A stretch of 64,000 bases of DNA from Rossellomorea vietnamensis (GCF_001305855.1 NZ_LIXZ01000007.1:124001-188000); one strand, 5' to 3'. Shown: positions 20,030 through 29,902, counted from the stretch's first letter. Notes: generated from the letters alone by a model not told the origin. Program-made: numbers and translations.

Positions 20030-21435
20030 ATGCGATCGATTGGGGGAACATCCTGATTTCCATTGGATGGTTCGTTCTCCTTTATATGATTCTCGTCGTC
20101 TCGTTTTATACGATTCTACTCGTGATCTCCCTCTTTCAATTAAGGAAAACCTATGGTCTCGATGAGTGGGAGCCGTACGAAGAGCTTTTACACCTCCATC
20201 AGACGAAGCCTGTTTCCATACTGGTCCCCGCTTACAATGAATCTGTCGGCATCATGGCGACGGTAAGATCATTATTGAGCATTGAATATCCGGAATACGA
20301 AATCATCATCGTTAACGATGGCTCCACCGATGATTCCATGGAAAAGCTCGTGGAAACCTTTCAGTTGGTGAAAATCAAGTGGGTGATCCGCCAGCAGCTG
20401 AAAACACAGCCGGTGAAGGGTGTGTATCAGTCGAAATTATATAAAAATTTATTGGTGATCGATAAGGAAAACGGAGGCAAGGCAGATGCCTTGAATGCCG
20501 GGATCAATGTATCGAACTTCCCTTATTTCTGTTCCATCGATGGGGACTCGGTTCTCGAACGGACCGCTTTCCTGAAAGTGATGAAACCGATCGTCGAATC
20601 CGATGGGGAGGTCATAGCCTCCGGAGGAAGCATCCGAATTGCAAATGGATGCGAGATTGAAAGCGGTGAAATCGTGAAGGTGGGTCTTTCCCGCTCACCA
20701 CTCGTCGTGATGCAGGTGATCGAGTACTTAAGGGCGTTCCTGATGGGAAGGATCGGTTTGAGCCGTCATAATCTCCTTCTGATCGTATCGGGGGCGTTCG
20801 GTGTATTCTCGAAACGCTGGGTCGTCGATGCCGGTGGATATTCCCATACGGTGGGAGAGGATATGGAGCTCGTTGTCAGGCTTCACCGTTATGTGAAAGA
20901 ACAAAAAGCCGATAAGAAAATCGTCTATGTGCCGGATCCAGTGAGCTGGACAGAAGCACCGGAATCGTTGAAATATTTACGCCGTCAACGGAGCAGATGG
21001 CATCGCGGCTTGTTTGAAAGCCTTTGGATCCACCGCCGGCTCCTGTTTAATCCGAAGTACGGATCAATCGGCATGATTTCCATGCCATATTTTTTAATCA
21101 TTGAATTTCTCGGCCCGGTCGTTGAATTGATGGGGTACATCATCATGGTCCTCTCTATTTTCCTTGGCGGGGTTTATCTGGAATTCGCCATTCTATTATT
21201 CTTGTTATCCATCCTATATGGGTCGGTGTTATCCATGGCTGCGGTCCTCCTGGAAGAATGGTCCGTCCGGAAGTTCCCGAAAGCAACCGATATCGGCAGA
21301 CTTTTCGCCTATTCATTGACCGAGACGTTATGGTACCGTCCGTTGACCGTCTTCTGGCGATGTGAAGGGATCTTGGACGTGATCCGCAAAAAGAGGGGTT
21401 GGGGAGAAATGGCGAGAAAAGGAGTATCGAAATGA
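20026..21435 (+). CDS. Processive-type family 2 glycosyltransferase, membrane bound
   Basis: 469 aa. Membrane helices lie near residues 8-32 and 340-400. The GT-A core has VSILVPAYNESVGI, IIIVNDGSTDDSMEKL, the DxD-like SIDGDS, the acceptor motif GEDMELVVRLHR and the QxxRW-type RRQRSRWHRGL found in cellulose, hyaluronan and poly-GlcNAc synthases. It therefore probably polymerises and exports a polysaccharide; the sugar is not readable. ATG 20026 has AAAGGGGGGC before it. It overlaps both neighbours by four bases. Confidence 0.88.
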   Translation: MNAIDWGNILISIGWFVLLYMILVVSFYTILLVISLFQLRKTYGLDEWEPYEELLHLHQTKPVSILVPAYNESVGIMATVRSLLSIEYPEYEIIIVNDGSTDDSMEKLVETFQLVKIKWVIRQQLKTQPVKGVYQSKLYKNLLVIDKENGGKADALNAGINVSNFPYFCSIDGDSVLERTAFLKVMKPIVESDGEVIASGGSIRIANGCEIESGEIVKVGLSRSPLVVMQVIEYLRAFLMGRIGLSRHNLLLIVSGAFGVFSKRWVVDAGGYSHTVGEDMELVVRLHRYVKEQKADKKIVYVPDPVSWTEAPESLKYLRRQRSRWHRGLFESLWIHRRLLFNPKYGSIGMISMPYFLIIEFLGPVVELMGYIIMVLSIFLGGVYLEFAILLFLLSILYGSVLSMAAVLLEEWSVRKFPKATDIGRLFAYSLTETLWYRPLTVFWRCEGILDVIRKKRGWGEMARKGVSK

Positions 21436-24400
21436 CAAAGCTGAAATCCTATTTCTTTCTCTTATTCATCGTAAGCATCGTCCTTTTGGTGTCAGCCCCT
21501 TTTTGGCTGTGGCAGCTCAAAAAGGAACAGAACGTGGATGTACTGATCATTGATAAAACAGTACCGGATACTACTTATCGCGAACATAAAGGTCTTATGT
21601 GGCTGTTAAATCAACAGAAATATGTTCAATCAAACGGGGAACGGTATGATCTGAAGAAAGATTATATTGGGTTTGTTCCTGGAAAGGATCAAACCTTTGA
21701 TGTGAAAAATATTCCCTCATCCACTGACAAGTATGATGCTGTTTACATAGCCGATACGTATGGTGTGTATGAAGAAGAGTTCCAAAACAAAAATGTCTCG
21801 GGCAAGCGGTCTTCCAAGCTTTACGGAGGCTTGACCGAGGAGGATATGAACGCATTAAAAACCATGGCGATGAAGGATGGAAAAACTTTGATCGCCGAGT
21901 TCAATTCCATGGCACAGCCTACGGAAGAAGAAACCCGGAAGAAGTTCTATTCCCTGTTCAATCTGGAGTGGTCGGGCTGGATTGGAAGGTATTTCACTGA
22001 ACTGGAAAATAGCGAAGTGCCTCAATGGGTAAGGGACAACTACGAGAAGCAGTATGAAGAAGCGTTCAATTTCACGGGACCTGGTTATGTACTGGTGGAT
22101 GAGAATGATCGGCTGGTGGTGTTGGATAAGGATGACATCGGGAAGAAAGGTGCGGTCTTTTCCACTACCTCCCGGGGGGAAGATTTAATTGGAAAAGAAA
22201 TCAGCACCCCTTATTCATACTGGTTCGATATCGTGGAAGCGATCGACCCGGATGAAATCGTGGCCAACTATACGCTGTCGCTGTCTGAGAAGGGGAAGGA
22301 CACCATGAAAGCACTGAATCTTCCCGTTACGTTCCCCGCCGTCGTTCACGGCCGGAACCGTCAATTCGACACGTACTATTTCAGCGGGGATTATGCTGAT
22401 CAGGCAGATGTGCCCGATCTGTATCAAACCGTTGGATTTTCTTCCTGGAGGAGATGGACGGGGTCAAACAGTCCCAATGATCCTTCCCAATTTTACTGGA
22501 AGGCCTATACTCCGATCATGACGGCAATCCTAAAGGATATCCAAAAGGGTGAAGAGCGTGGGAAGAAGGACAACATCGAAATCACGAGAGAAAATGGCCT
22601 GAACCTTGCCGGGAAAACGGGCTCGGATTACATTCAAGTGAAGAAGGACGGTAAGTGGGAAGACCTCCTCATAAAGGGTGTGAATATGGGAATCGCGAGG
22701 CCGGGTTCATTTCCTGGTGAAACCGCGATTTCAAAAGAGGAATATTTGAGGTGGTTCAAGCAGATCGGAGCCATGAATGCCAACGCCCTGAGGATTTACA
22801 CCATCCATCCCCCAGAATTTTATGAAGCTTTTTACGAATACAATCAAATGGCAGATAAGCCGTTGTATTTATTCCATGGCGTGTGGGTCAATGAAGAAAT
22901 TTTCTTAAGATCCGAAGATGCCTTTGCTAAAGAAAACACAGACGAATTTGCGTCAGAAATTAAAAAAACCATCGATCTCGTTCACGGGAACGCTGAAATC
23001 CCTGAACGAAAAGGCCATGCGTCGGGATCATACACCTACGATATATCACCTTATGTTCTTGGGTGGGTCTTTGGGGTCGAGTGGGATCCTGAAGTGGTCC
23101 TTGCGACAAATGAAAAACATAAAGGACTCGGGGACTTCAAGGGTGAATACATTGAAACGGAAGAGGCAGAGCCGTTTGAAATCTGGCTGACAGAGAGAAT
23201 GAATGAAGGGATCAAGTATGAAACCGAGACTTATCAGTGGCAAAGGCCGGTCAGCTTCACGAACTGGGTGACCACCGATCTGTTGGATCATCCGAGTGAA
23301 CCCCTGGAGAAGGAAGACATGGTGTCTGTGGACCCGAACGTCATGAAGGGGACCGACAAACTGAAAACCGGTTTATTCGCTTCCTATCATATCTACCCGT
23401 ATTACCCTGACTTTCTGAACTATGAACAACCGTATGTAAATTACATCGATCATCGCGGAGAAAAGAATAATTACGCCGGCTATTTACATGACATGAAAAA
23501 GGCGCACTCCATGCCATTAGTGGTAGCGGAATTCGGTGTCCCGGGATCACGCGGCCTTACCCATAAAAACGTCTACGGTATGGATCAAGGAAATCATTCC
23601 GAAAAAGAACAGGGTGAAATCGACCGGAGATTATTCGAGGATATCGTGGAAGAGAGAATGGCCGGTGGGATGGTCTTTGCCTGGCAGGATGAGTGGTTCA
23701 AGCGAACATGGAACACGATGGACTATGACAATCCGGACAGACGGCCGTTCTGGCAAAATGCCCAAACGAATGAGCAGCAGTTCGGGATGGTGAGCTTTGA
23801 TCCTGGAACCAGTAAATCCAGCATGATCCATGTAGACGGAAGACCTGAGGATTGGACCTTCAATGGGATCGAACCCGCATTTGATAAGGATGGACACAGC
23901 ATGTATGTGACGAGTGATGAACGTTTTGTATATGTTCGTGTCGATTCGAAACGTATTTCAGGAAAAAAAGACACGTATCTTTTATTCGATACGATTGGGG
24001 ATCAGGGGCAATCCATGATTCCGGATGTAAAGGGTGCTTCCACAAAGGGAGTGGATTTTGCCCTTCACATAAACGGGAAGAAAGAAGCACGTTTGTGGAT
24101 CGACAGCTATTATGACACCCATCACTATCAATATGGGCATGTTCTCAACATGATTGAAGAAGAGACATACGCCAATGTGAAAAACAACGGGGTGTATCAT
24201 CCGATCCGGTTGACGTTGAATAAATCATTGGACGTAGAAGGGAAAAATATCCCGTTCCAATCCTATGAAACCGGCGTTCTCCAGTTCGGAACATCGAACC
24301 CCAAGGATAAAGCGTATGATTCATTGACGGATATCAGCGTCGACTCCTCTGAAGGGCGATATGAAATCCGTATTCCCTGGCAGTTGCTGAACGTAAAGGA

Positions 24401-24665
24401 TCCGAGCCTGAAGGAGGCAATGGGGGATATCTGGTCAGGCAAAGGCCTGCAAAGCTCAACCACCCTTGACTCGATCAGAATCGGTTTATATGAAACCGAC
24501 GGAGAAAAGGCATTTTCATATCCGGCACAGAATGAAGACGGGTTCATCAATCCTGCTCAGTTCTATCCATACTCTTGGGATACATGGGATGAACCGACGT
24601 CCCATGAGAGATTGAAGCAGTCTTACTATGAAATGAAAGAAGCTTTTGAGAAAGAAGGGGAATGA
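21432..24665 (+). CDS. Large exported glycosidase-like protein
   Basis: 1077 aa with an uncleaved-type signal/anchor at residues 6-28 (SYFFLLFIVSIVLLVSAPFW) and no other clear membrane segment, so it faces outside. Around residues 410-760 a TIM-barrel-like hydrolase region can be read (LIKGVNMGIARPGSFPG, NANALRIYTIHPPEFYEAF, VLGWVFGVEWDPEVV, PLVVAEFGVPGSRG with a likely catalytic Glu, FAWQDEWFKRTWN). The last 270 residues look beta-rich. Function is inferred as trimming or modifying the polymer made by the preceding glycosyltransferase. Starts in the stop codon of that gene. Confidence 0.75.
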   Translation: MTKLKSYFFLLFIVSIVLLVSAPFWLWQLKKEQNVDVLIIDKTVPDTTYREHKGLMWLLNQQKYVQSNGERYDLKKDYIGFVPGKDQTFDVKNIPSSTDKYDAVYIADTYGVYEEEFQNKNVSGKRSSKLYGGLTEEDMNALKTMAMKDGKTLIAEFNSMAQPTEEETRKKFYSLFNLEWSGWIGRYFTELENSEVPQWVRDNYEKQYEEAFNFTGPGYVLVDENDRLVVLDKDDIGKKGAVFSTTSRGEDLIGKEISTPYSYWFDIVEAIDPDEIVANYTLSLSEKGKDTMKALNLPVTFPAVVHGRNRQFDTYYFSGDYADQADVPDLYQTVGFSSWRRWTGSNSPNDPSQFYWKAYTPIMTAILKDIQKGEERGKKDNIEITRENGLNLAGKTGSDYIQVKKDGKWEDLLIKGVNMGIARPGSFPGETAISKEEYLRWFKQIGAMNANALRIYTIHPPEFYEAFYEYNQMADKPLYLFHGVWVNEEIFLRSEDAFAKENTDEFASEIKKTIDLVHGNAEIPERKGHASGSYTYDISPYVLGWVFGVEWDPEVVLATNEKHKGLGDFKGEYIETEEAEPFEIWLTERMNEGIKYETETYQWQRPVSFTNWVTTDLLDHPSEPLEKEDMVSVDPNVMKGTDKLKTGLFASYHIYPYYPDFLNYEQPYVNYIDHRGEKNNYAGYLHDMKKAHSMPLVVAEFGVPGSRGLTHKNVYGMDQGNHSEKEQGEIDRRLFEDIVEERMAGGMVFAWQDEWFKRTWNTMDYDNPDRRPFWQNAQTNEQQFGMVSFDPGTSKSSMIHVDGRPEDWTFNGIEPAFDKDGHSMYVTSDERFVYVRVDSKRISGKKDTYLLFDTIGDQGQSMIPDVKGASTKGVDFALHINGKKEARLWIDSYYDTHHYQYGHVLNMIEEETYANVKNNGVYHPIRLTLNKSLDVEGKNIPFQSYETGVLQFGTSNPKDKAYDSLTDISVDSSEGRYEIRIPWQLLNVKDPSLKEAMGDIWSGKGLQSSTTLDSIRIGLYETDGEKAFSYPAQNEDGFINPAQFYPYSWDTWDEPTSHERLKQSYYEMKEAFEKEGE

Positions 24666-24667
24666 AT

Positions 24668-25039
24668 ATGGCAAGAATTCTGATTGCGGAAGATGAAGAG
24701 GTCCTCCGGATGCTGATGGTGGATACACTGGAAGACGAAGGACATGAGCTCGATGAAGCAGCCGACGGTGAGGAAGCGATCAATTCCATCATGGAAAACG
24801 ACTATGATCTCATTCTTCTCGATCATATGATGCCTTTATACACAGGGCTTGAAGTGATTGAAAAAATAAGGAAGTCTCCCGATAAAGGCATGGTAAAAAT
24901 AATGATGGTGTCTGCAAAGAGCCAGCAGGCAGATAAAGACCTCGTTCTGAAGTCCGGAGCCGACTATTTCATTGCCAAGCCGTATAGTCCTGCAGAGCTT
25001 GTTCAGCGGATCGAGGACATACTGAATGAAGAGAATTAG
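24668..25039 (+). CDS. Stand-alone receiver-domain response regulator
   Basis: 123 aa, only a CheY-like receiver: IAEDEE acid pocket, LLDHMMP with acceptor Asp, MVSAK and FIAKPYSP with the conserved Lys. There is no output domain, so it passes phosphate on or binds a partner. ATG 24668 has GGGG seven bases before; ATG 24662 overlaps the previous stop. Its end overlaps the start of the hybrid kinase. Confidence 0.9.
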   Translation: MARILIAEDEEVLRMLMVDTLEDEGHELDEAADGEEAINSIMENDYDLILLDHMMPLYTGLEVIEKIRKSPDKGMVKIMMVSAKSQQADKDLVLKSGADYFIAKPYSPAELVQRIEDILNEEN

Positions 25040-27896
25040 AGAATTATTTCAAACGAGCTTACGAAATCAATTCATCGGATTGATGAGCGGCTTCATCGTC
25101 ATCTTTTTCATCGGGGCGGCCTGTTTGTTTCTGTACGATCGATCCATTACAAATGAGTACGAGGTTCAGAGGAGCGATCTCAATCAAAAAAAGGACCTGG
25201 CTGAACAATTGGATAGAAACTTTCAAAAGGCATTCTTTGATGCGAGGGGATACCTTGCATTTGGAAGGCAGGAGTTAAAAGAAAGTATTTTCGTTCAAGA
25301 GAAAAAAGCGGCAGACACCTTGGAAAAACTGAAAGGATTAAAAACAGAAACAGAAGATCAACTCTTCTTTAAGGATGTGGAGGAGTTTTCTGCTCTGTAT
25401 TTTAAGGATATGGCACCGAGGATCATCGGTGATTTCGAAAATGGGAATATCGAGGCAGTGAAAGAGGCCTCGGCTGACGGTGCAACGGCTACAATCGAAA
25501 CCTTTCAAACCCAGCTCAACAGATATACAGACTCAATCGAACAAAGTAAGCGAAGTGCATATGATGAGCTGAAACGGAAAGAGTCCCTAAGCCAAACAGC
25601 CTTTGTGATCTTTATTTTTCTCATGCTCCTGGTACTCATGCGTTTAATGAGGATGATTGCGAAACGGATCGGTCAGCCCCTCGATCAGGTGGCATCAGCA
25701 GCAGAGCAGATTGCTGAAAACGAAGCATACCAACAATGGACGTTTGAAAATAAACGGAAAGATGAAATCGGTAAGATGTCCAGGGCATTCGAAAAGATGA
25801 TCTATAAAATTCAGGAGAAGGAAGAGCATCTCCTGGCTCAGAATGAAGAACTGCAGGCTCAGCAGGATGAATTGGAATCCCAGCAATCAGAACTTGAGCA
25901 TCTGCTGAATATGACAAAGAACAGGGAGTCGCAGCTGGAGCGGAGAAACGAATTCATTCATGGGATATCGAGCTCCCTCAACAAGCAGGAAGTACTCGAG
26001 AGCATCGTGAGAAGCATGAGTCATGTGATGGGTGCCTCACGGGGGATGATTGTCCTAATGGATAATCAAAAGTCCAATGCAGCATTTGGGATATCCCAAA
26101 ATGGTGCGGAACAGTTCTTGACGTACATTTATAACGGTATCCATCAGCGATTATTCGATTCGAGGGAGCCCTTCACACTTAAACGGGAAATGGCGCCGTC
26201 CGAGAAAGGGTATCACGAGGAAACCCTTTACTCGTATGACCTATTCTTGCCTGTCCTTTCCGTCGATCAACAGGTGGAAGCCATCATGGTATTCAGCCGT
26301 TTCGGAAATGACTTCACTAAGCAGGAATTGGGCGAATACACGAGCCTGGCGAAGCAAATCTCCATCTCCTTGCAAAAGATCACCCTTTTTGAAGAGTCCG
26401 AGACCAACAGTCAATTAACCCAGGACATCCTGAACAATATTCAAGAGGGGATACAACTCATCGATAAAGATGGCAACAGCTTATTGATGAATAGGAAATT
26501 GTCGGCTCTGATCAAGGATGGGATCGACGGACTCCACCAGTCATGCTATCAAACCTGGAAGCAGGCACTGATTGACCGGGTGGAAGACAAAGAGGAACTG
26601 GATGAGTATTATGAAACCATTGTGAAGGAAGGGAAGACAGGTAAACATCTCCTTACCTATCACCTGGTGGATAGTAAAGAAGTATTCCAGGTATATTCCG
26701 AAACCCTCTATCGCGGGGAAGAGCAGATAGGCACGATCTTTGTTCATCGGGATATCACGAAAGAATTCGAAGTCGATCAAATGAAATCGGAGTTTGTCAG
26801 CACCGTCAGCCATGAACTTCGCACACCGCTTTCCAGTGTGCTTGGATTTACGGAACTGATGCTGACAAGAGACCTTAAGCCGGAAAGAACGAAGAAATAC
26901 TTAACGACGATCTACCAGGAAGCAAAGCGGTTAACATCCCTCATCAATGACTTCCTTGATGTGCAGCGCATGGAGTCCGGACGCCAGACTTTCGATAAAA
27001 AATTCGAGGATGTTGTCCCGGTCATTCAACAGGTGATCGATACCCAAAGGGTCAATGCACCCCATCACTCTTTCAATATCGCAAGGGATACGGACTGCAC
27101 GATCGTCCTTGGGGACCGGGATAAGTTGTCACAGGCATTCACCAATCTAATCAGCAATGCCATTAAATATTCTCCTGATGGGGGCACCATCACCATCCGG
27201 TTCCGTGAAGGGGAGGAGAACATCCTCATCGATATTCGGGATGAGGGTCTCGGCATTCCACAGGAAGCGATTCCGAACCTGTTCAACAAATTTTATCGGG
27301 TCGATAATTCAGATCAGAGAAGAATCGGTGGTACCGGATTGGGTCTGACCATCGTAAAGGAAATCATTGAAACCCATGAAGGGGACATCACCGTTTCCTC
27401 ACAAGAAGGGAAAGGGAGCGTGTTCACCATCCGTTTGCCGATCGTGACGATCGAAACCTTCAAAGAGGATGAACAGAGCGGGGATGGCATGAATATTATC
27501 GTCATTGAAGATGATATCAATCTGGCATCCTTACTCAAAGCCGAACTTTCCGACAGTGGGTTCAAGGTGCAGCATACAGCTTCAGGTGGTGAAGCATTAA
27601 CCAAAATGCAGGAAGAGAAACCTGATGCCGTCGTCCTGGATATCATGCTTGAAGGAAGCATGTCGGGATGGGATGTCCTTGAGAAAATGAAATCGGACCA
27701 CCATCTTGCCCAAATACCGATAATCATTTCTTCCGCGCTGGATGAAAAAGAAAAAGGACTCACGCTTGGAGCCAATGATTATTTAGTCAAACCCTATCAT
27801 CCCAGCAGGCTTTCCAAAACGATCTTACATCTGCTGTTAAAAAAAGGGATGAACGGTGAAATTTTGGTGCCGGTTGAGGAAAAACGGTTGCAATAA
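25026..27896 (+). CDS. Hybrid sensor histidine kinase (CHASE3-like, HAMP, GAF, PAS, kinase, receiver)
   Basis: 956 aa. Membrane helices at about 15-36 and 195-212 enclose a helical external sensor of CHASE3 type. A HAMP segment and a coiled coil rich in Glu/Gln (residues 255-300) follow, then a GAF-like domain (about 310-460), a PAS domain (about 470-590), HisKA with SHELRTPLSS, an ATPase domain (NLISNAIKYSP, DEGLGIP, GGTGLGLTIVKEI) and a C-terminal receiver (IEDDIN, LDIMLEGSMSG, VKPYHP). It probably feeds the HPt and receiver domains encoded upstream in the same locus. Confidence 0.9.
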   Translation: MKRIRELFQTSLRNQFIGLMSGFIVIFFIGAACLFLYDRSITNEYEVQRSDLNQKKDLAEQLDRNFQKAFFDARGYLAFGRQELKESIFVQEKKAADTLEKLKGLKTETEDQLFFKDVEEFSALYFKDMAPRIIGDFENGNIEAVKEASADGATATIETFQTQLNRYTDSIEQSKRSAYDELKRKESLSQTAFVIFIFLMLLVLMRLMRMIAKRIGQPLDQVASAAEQIAENEAYQQWTFENKRKDEIGKMSRAFEKMIYKIQEKEEHLLAQNEELQAQQDELESQQSELEHLLNMTKNRESQLERRNEFIHGISSSLNKQEVLESIVRSMSHVMGASRGMIVLMDNQKSNAAFGISQNGAEQFLTYIYNGIHQRLFDSREPFTLKREMAPSEKGYHEETLYSYDLFLPVLSVDQQVEAIMVFSRFGNDFTKQELGEYTSLAKQISISLQKITLFEESETNSQLTQDILNNIQEGIQLIDKDGNSLLMNRKLSALIKDGIDGLHQSCYQTWKQALIDRVEDKEELDEYYETIVKEGKTGKHLLTYHLVDSKEVFQVYSETLYRGEEQIGTIFVHRDITKEFEVDQMKSEFVSTVSHELRTPLSSVLGFTELMLTRDLKPERTKKYLTTIYQEAKRLTSLINDFLDVQRMESGRQTFDKKFEDVVPVIQQVIDTQRVNAPHHSFNIARDTDCTIVLGDRDKLSQAFTNLISNAIKYSPDGGTITIRFREGEENILIDIRDEGLGIPQEAIPNLFNKFYRVDNSDQRRIGGTGLGLTIVKEIIETHEGDITVSSQEGKGSVFTIRLPIVTIETFKEDEQSGDGMNIIVIEDDINLASLLKAELSDSGFKVQHTASGGEALTKMQEEKPDAVVLDIMLEGSMSGWDVLEKMKSDHHLAQIPIIISSALDEKEKGLTLGANDYLVKPYHPSRLSKTILHLLLKKGMNGEILVPVEEKRLQ

Positions 27897-27902
27897 AAAT
27901 AA

Positions 27903-27937
27903 AAATCCCCTTCCCGGGAGTCCCGGGAAGGGGATTT
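27903..27937. terminator. Bidirectional terminator between hybrid kinase and clpP
   Basis: AAATCCCCTTCCCGGGA and TCCCGGGAAGGGGATTT form a perfect 17-bp inverted repeat with a one-base centre. A-run and T-run on either side allow it to end both convergent transcripts. Confidence 0.92.
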
Positions 27938-27944
27938 CGTGTTC

Positions 27945-28544
27945 TTATTTATTAGTATCCATATCGTTACGAGTGATGATGCGGTCGATCAATCCGTATT
28001 CAAGCGCTCTTTCAGCTGTCATGAAGTTATCGCGATCCGTATCTTTAGAAATCACTTCAAGTGGTTGACCCGTGCGATCAGCCAGGATTTGATTCAGTTT
28101 TTCGCGAAGGAATAGAATACGCTTCGCAGCGATTTCGATTTCCGTCGCCTGACCTTGAGCTCCACCAAGTGGTTGGTGAATCATCACTTCAGCGTTTGGA
28201 AGGGCTAAGCGTTTGCCTTTTGCACCAGCTGCAAGAAGGAACGCACCCATTGAAGCTGCCATACCGATACAGATCGTCTGTACATCAGGCTTGATATATT
28301 GAATTGTATCGTAGATGGCCATACCTGCCGTGATGCTTCCGCCAGGAGAGTTTATGTAGATTGAGATATCCTTCTCCGGGTTTTCAGATTCAAGGAAAAG
28401 AAGCTGTGCTACAATGGAGTTTGCCACATTGTCGTCGATCCCGCTTCCAAGCATGATGACACGGTCTTTCAATAAACGTGAATAAATGTCATACGCACGT
28501 TCACCGCGGTTTGTTTGTTCAATAACTGTAGGAATTAAATTCAT
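27945..28544 (-). CDS. clpP: ATP-dependent Clp protease proteolytic subunit ClpP
   Basis: 199 aa, the usual length. Catalytic Ser is in [14 protein letters not shown], His in [19 protein letters not shown] and Asp in STDTDRDNF-like [15 protein letters not shown]. It forms the tetradecameric chamber that degrades substrates fed by ClpC, ClpX or ClpE. The reverse-strand start has AAGGAGG before it. A CtsR box overlaps its promoter, so heat-shock control is expected. Confidence 0.97.
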   Translation of the reverse strand: MNLIPTVIEQTNRGERAYDIYSRLLKDRVIMLGSGIDDNVANSIVAQLLFLESENPEKDISIYINSPGGSITAGMAIYDTIQYIKPDVQTICIGMAASMGAFLLAAGAKGKRLALPNAEVMIHQPLGGAQGQATEIEIAAKRILFLREKLNQILADRTGQPLEVISKDTDRDNFMTAERALEYGLIDRIITRNDMDTNK

Positions 28545-28605
28545 CCTCGTTCCTCCTTAGAAATTCTTTTTATTTGTTGGAATTACTTATTCACTTTGTA
28601 TTGTT

Positions 28606-28634
28606 ATCATACACCCATGGTCAATAAAGGTCAA
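28606..28634 (-). promoter_or_regulatory. Sigma-A promoter of clpP
   Basis: On the minus strand TTGACC (28634-28629), 17 bases, then TATGAT (28611-28606). The CtsR box covers the -35 element. Confidence 0.7.
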
Positions 28635-28635
28635 A
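28619..28635 (+). promoter_or_regulatory. CtsR operator of clpP
   Basis: GGTCAATAAAGGTCAAA is a direct heptad repeat with a three-base gap and matches the CtsR consensus RGTCAAANANRGTCAAA with one mismatch. It overlaps the -35 region of the clpP promoter. Confidence 0.85.
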
Positions 28636-28807
28636 CTTAACGCTTCCTTTATTCCCCTGTATATAAATCCTTTCTACATGATACCCATTGATTCCTTTTT
28701 TAAACGGGAGGGTGTTTGTAAAGTTTATGGTTTGAGTAGGATATTAATCCACTAAATAGTGAACGTTCTTAAGACGGGTGAAGTGTGAAAACAAGACCGT
28801 TCCTTTT

Positions 28808-28922
28808 CGCTGCAGGCACTTGCTTTCCGCGGGGCGTGAGTTGAGCCTCCTCGGGCTTTGCCCTGTGGGGTCTCAACTTTCCCGCTTTTCCCGCAGGAGT
28901 CAAGTGCCTTCCGCTGCAATCC
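28808..28922 (+). repeat. GC-rich Bacillus-type intergenic repeat, copy 1
   Basis: About 115 bp much richer in GC than its surroundings. The ends are complementary (CGCTGCAGGCACTTGC at the left, CAAGTGCCTTCCGCTGC at the right) and inner parts pair too (TGAGTTGAGCC with GGTCTCAAC). A related copy in opposite orientation lies at 30041-30160. The remaining sequence between clpP and the tRNA shows no gene. Confidence 0.8.
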
Positions 28923-29114
28923 ACTCTTTGGTTCTGTATATGGACAGGTAAAGAGTAAAGTAGATCCTGATAGAGTTAATTTACTACAAAGAATTTCCGC
29001 TGCACCTTTTAAAAGATATTGATGGGGAATCAAAAAAGACATATACAATAATATCTATTGCAAACAAGCAATTTCTACCTTATAATATATATTCGTGACG
29101 GTTATTCATTTCAT

Positions 29115-29186
29115 GCCCTCGTGGTGCAACGGATAGCACGTAAGATTCCGGTTCTTAAGATGGGGGTTCGATTCCCTCCGAGGGCG
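29115..29186 (+). tRNA. tRNA-Arg, anticodon CCG
   Basis: Acceptor stem GCCCTCG/CGAGGGC, D-arm GTGC...GCAC, anticodon stem TAAGA/TCTTA with loop TTCCGGT (anticodon CCG, reads CGG), and T-arm GGGGGTTCGATTCCCTCC. CCA is not encoded. A tRNA-Arg next to clpP is also the B. subtilis arrangement (trnQ). Confidence 0.95.
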
Positions 29187-29205
29187 TAGTTAAAAGAGTG
29201 ATATG

Positions 29206-29249
29206 AAGGTGCTTCCACAAGTTAATAATTTGTGGAGGCACCTTTTTTT
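29206..29249 (+). terminator. Terminator after tRNA-Arg
   Basis: AAGGTGCTTCCACAA pairs with TTGTGGAGGCACCTT (one G-U) and is followed by TTTTTT. Confidence 0.9.
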
Positions 29250-29302
29250 CGTTCCTGAAATAGCAAAGAAGAACAATCTATAACCGGGGATGGTGGATTA
29301 GA

Positions 29303-29902
29303 ATGAAAGATTTTATAGCTTTTGATTTTGAAACGGCTAATCGTGCAAGACACAGTATATGCTCAGTCGGAATGGTGTTTGTAGAAAATGGTGAAATCGT
29401 TGATTCCATTTACGAATTAATCGATCCGGAAGAGGGATTTGATAGGTTCAATATCAGCATACATGGAATTACACCACAGGATGTTGAAGGCGCGATGACG
29501 TTCGATGCTTTCTATCATTCTATCAAGGACAAAATAGAGAATAAGTTGATGATTGCTCATAATCTTTCCTTTGATGGATACGCTTTGAGGGATAATTTAG
29601 CTCGTTATGAAATGAAGCCCGTATACAACCAATTTCTCTGCACATATCAAATGTCCAGAAAAATGGTGAAGGGTCTCCCTGCTTATCAGCTCTCGTCTAT
29701 TTGTACATATTTTGGAATCGAATTGGATAATCACCATCATGCTGCAGATGATGCGAAAGCTTGCGCGCAATTAATGCTAAAGCTAGCAGAAGAGTATAAG
29801 ATTACGGACTTTGATTCTCTCTACCATAAGACTCGAATCAAACCGGGAGAAATATCCGAAGGCATCTATCGCTCTTCACTAGTAAGTAAATCTGCTAAAT
29901 AA
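29303..29902 (+). CDS. DnaQ-like 3'-5' exonuclease (DEDDh)
   Basis: 199 aa. ExoI motif is IAFDFETAN (Asp, Glu), ExoII lies in MIAHNLSFDGYALRDNL (Asp), and ExoIII is HHHAADDAKACAQLML (His, Asp). This matches the exonuclease domain of the polymerase III epsilon/RNase T group as a free-standing protein. Single-strand DNA or RNA trimming is expected. It stands alone between the tRNA and an inverted copy of the GC-rich repeat. Confidence 0.88.
   Translation: MKDFIAFDFETANRARHSICSVGMVFVENGEIVDSIYELIDPEEGFDRFNISIHGITPQDVEGAMTFDAFYHSIKDKIENKLMIAHNLSFDGYALRDNLARYEMKPVYNQFLCTYQMSRKMVKGLPAYQLSSICTYFGIELDNHHHAADDAKACAQLMLKLAEEYKITDFDSLYHKTRIKPGEISEGIYRSSLVSKSAK

Noticed and set aside
27314..27775. 153-aa minus-strand frame inside the hybrid kinase
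   Set aside because: Antisense shadow of the kinase and receiver domains; no ribosome site or homology-like motif.
28752..29048. 98-aa minus-strand frame over the GC-rich repeat
   Set aside because: Covers a structured intergenic repeat; translation has no recognisable features.
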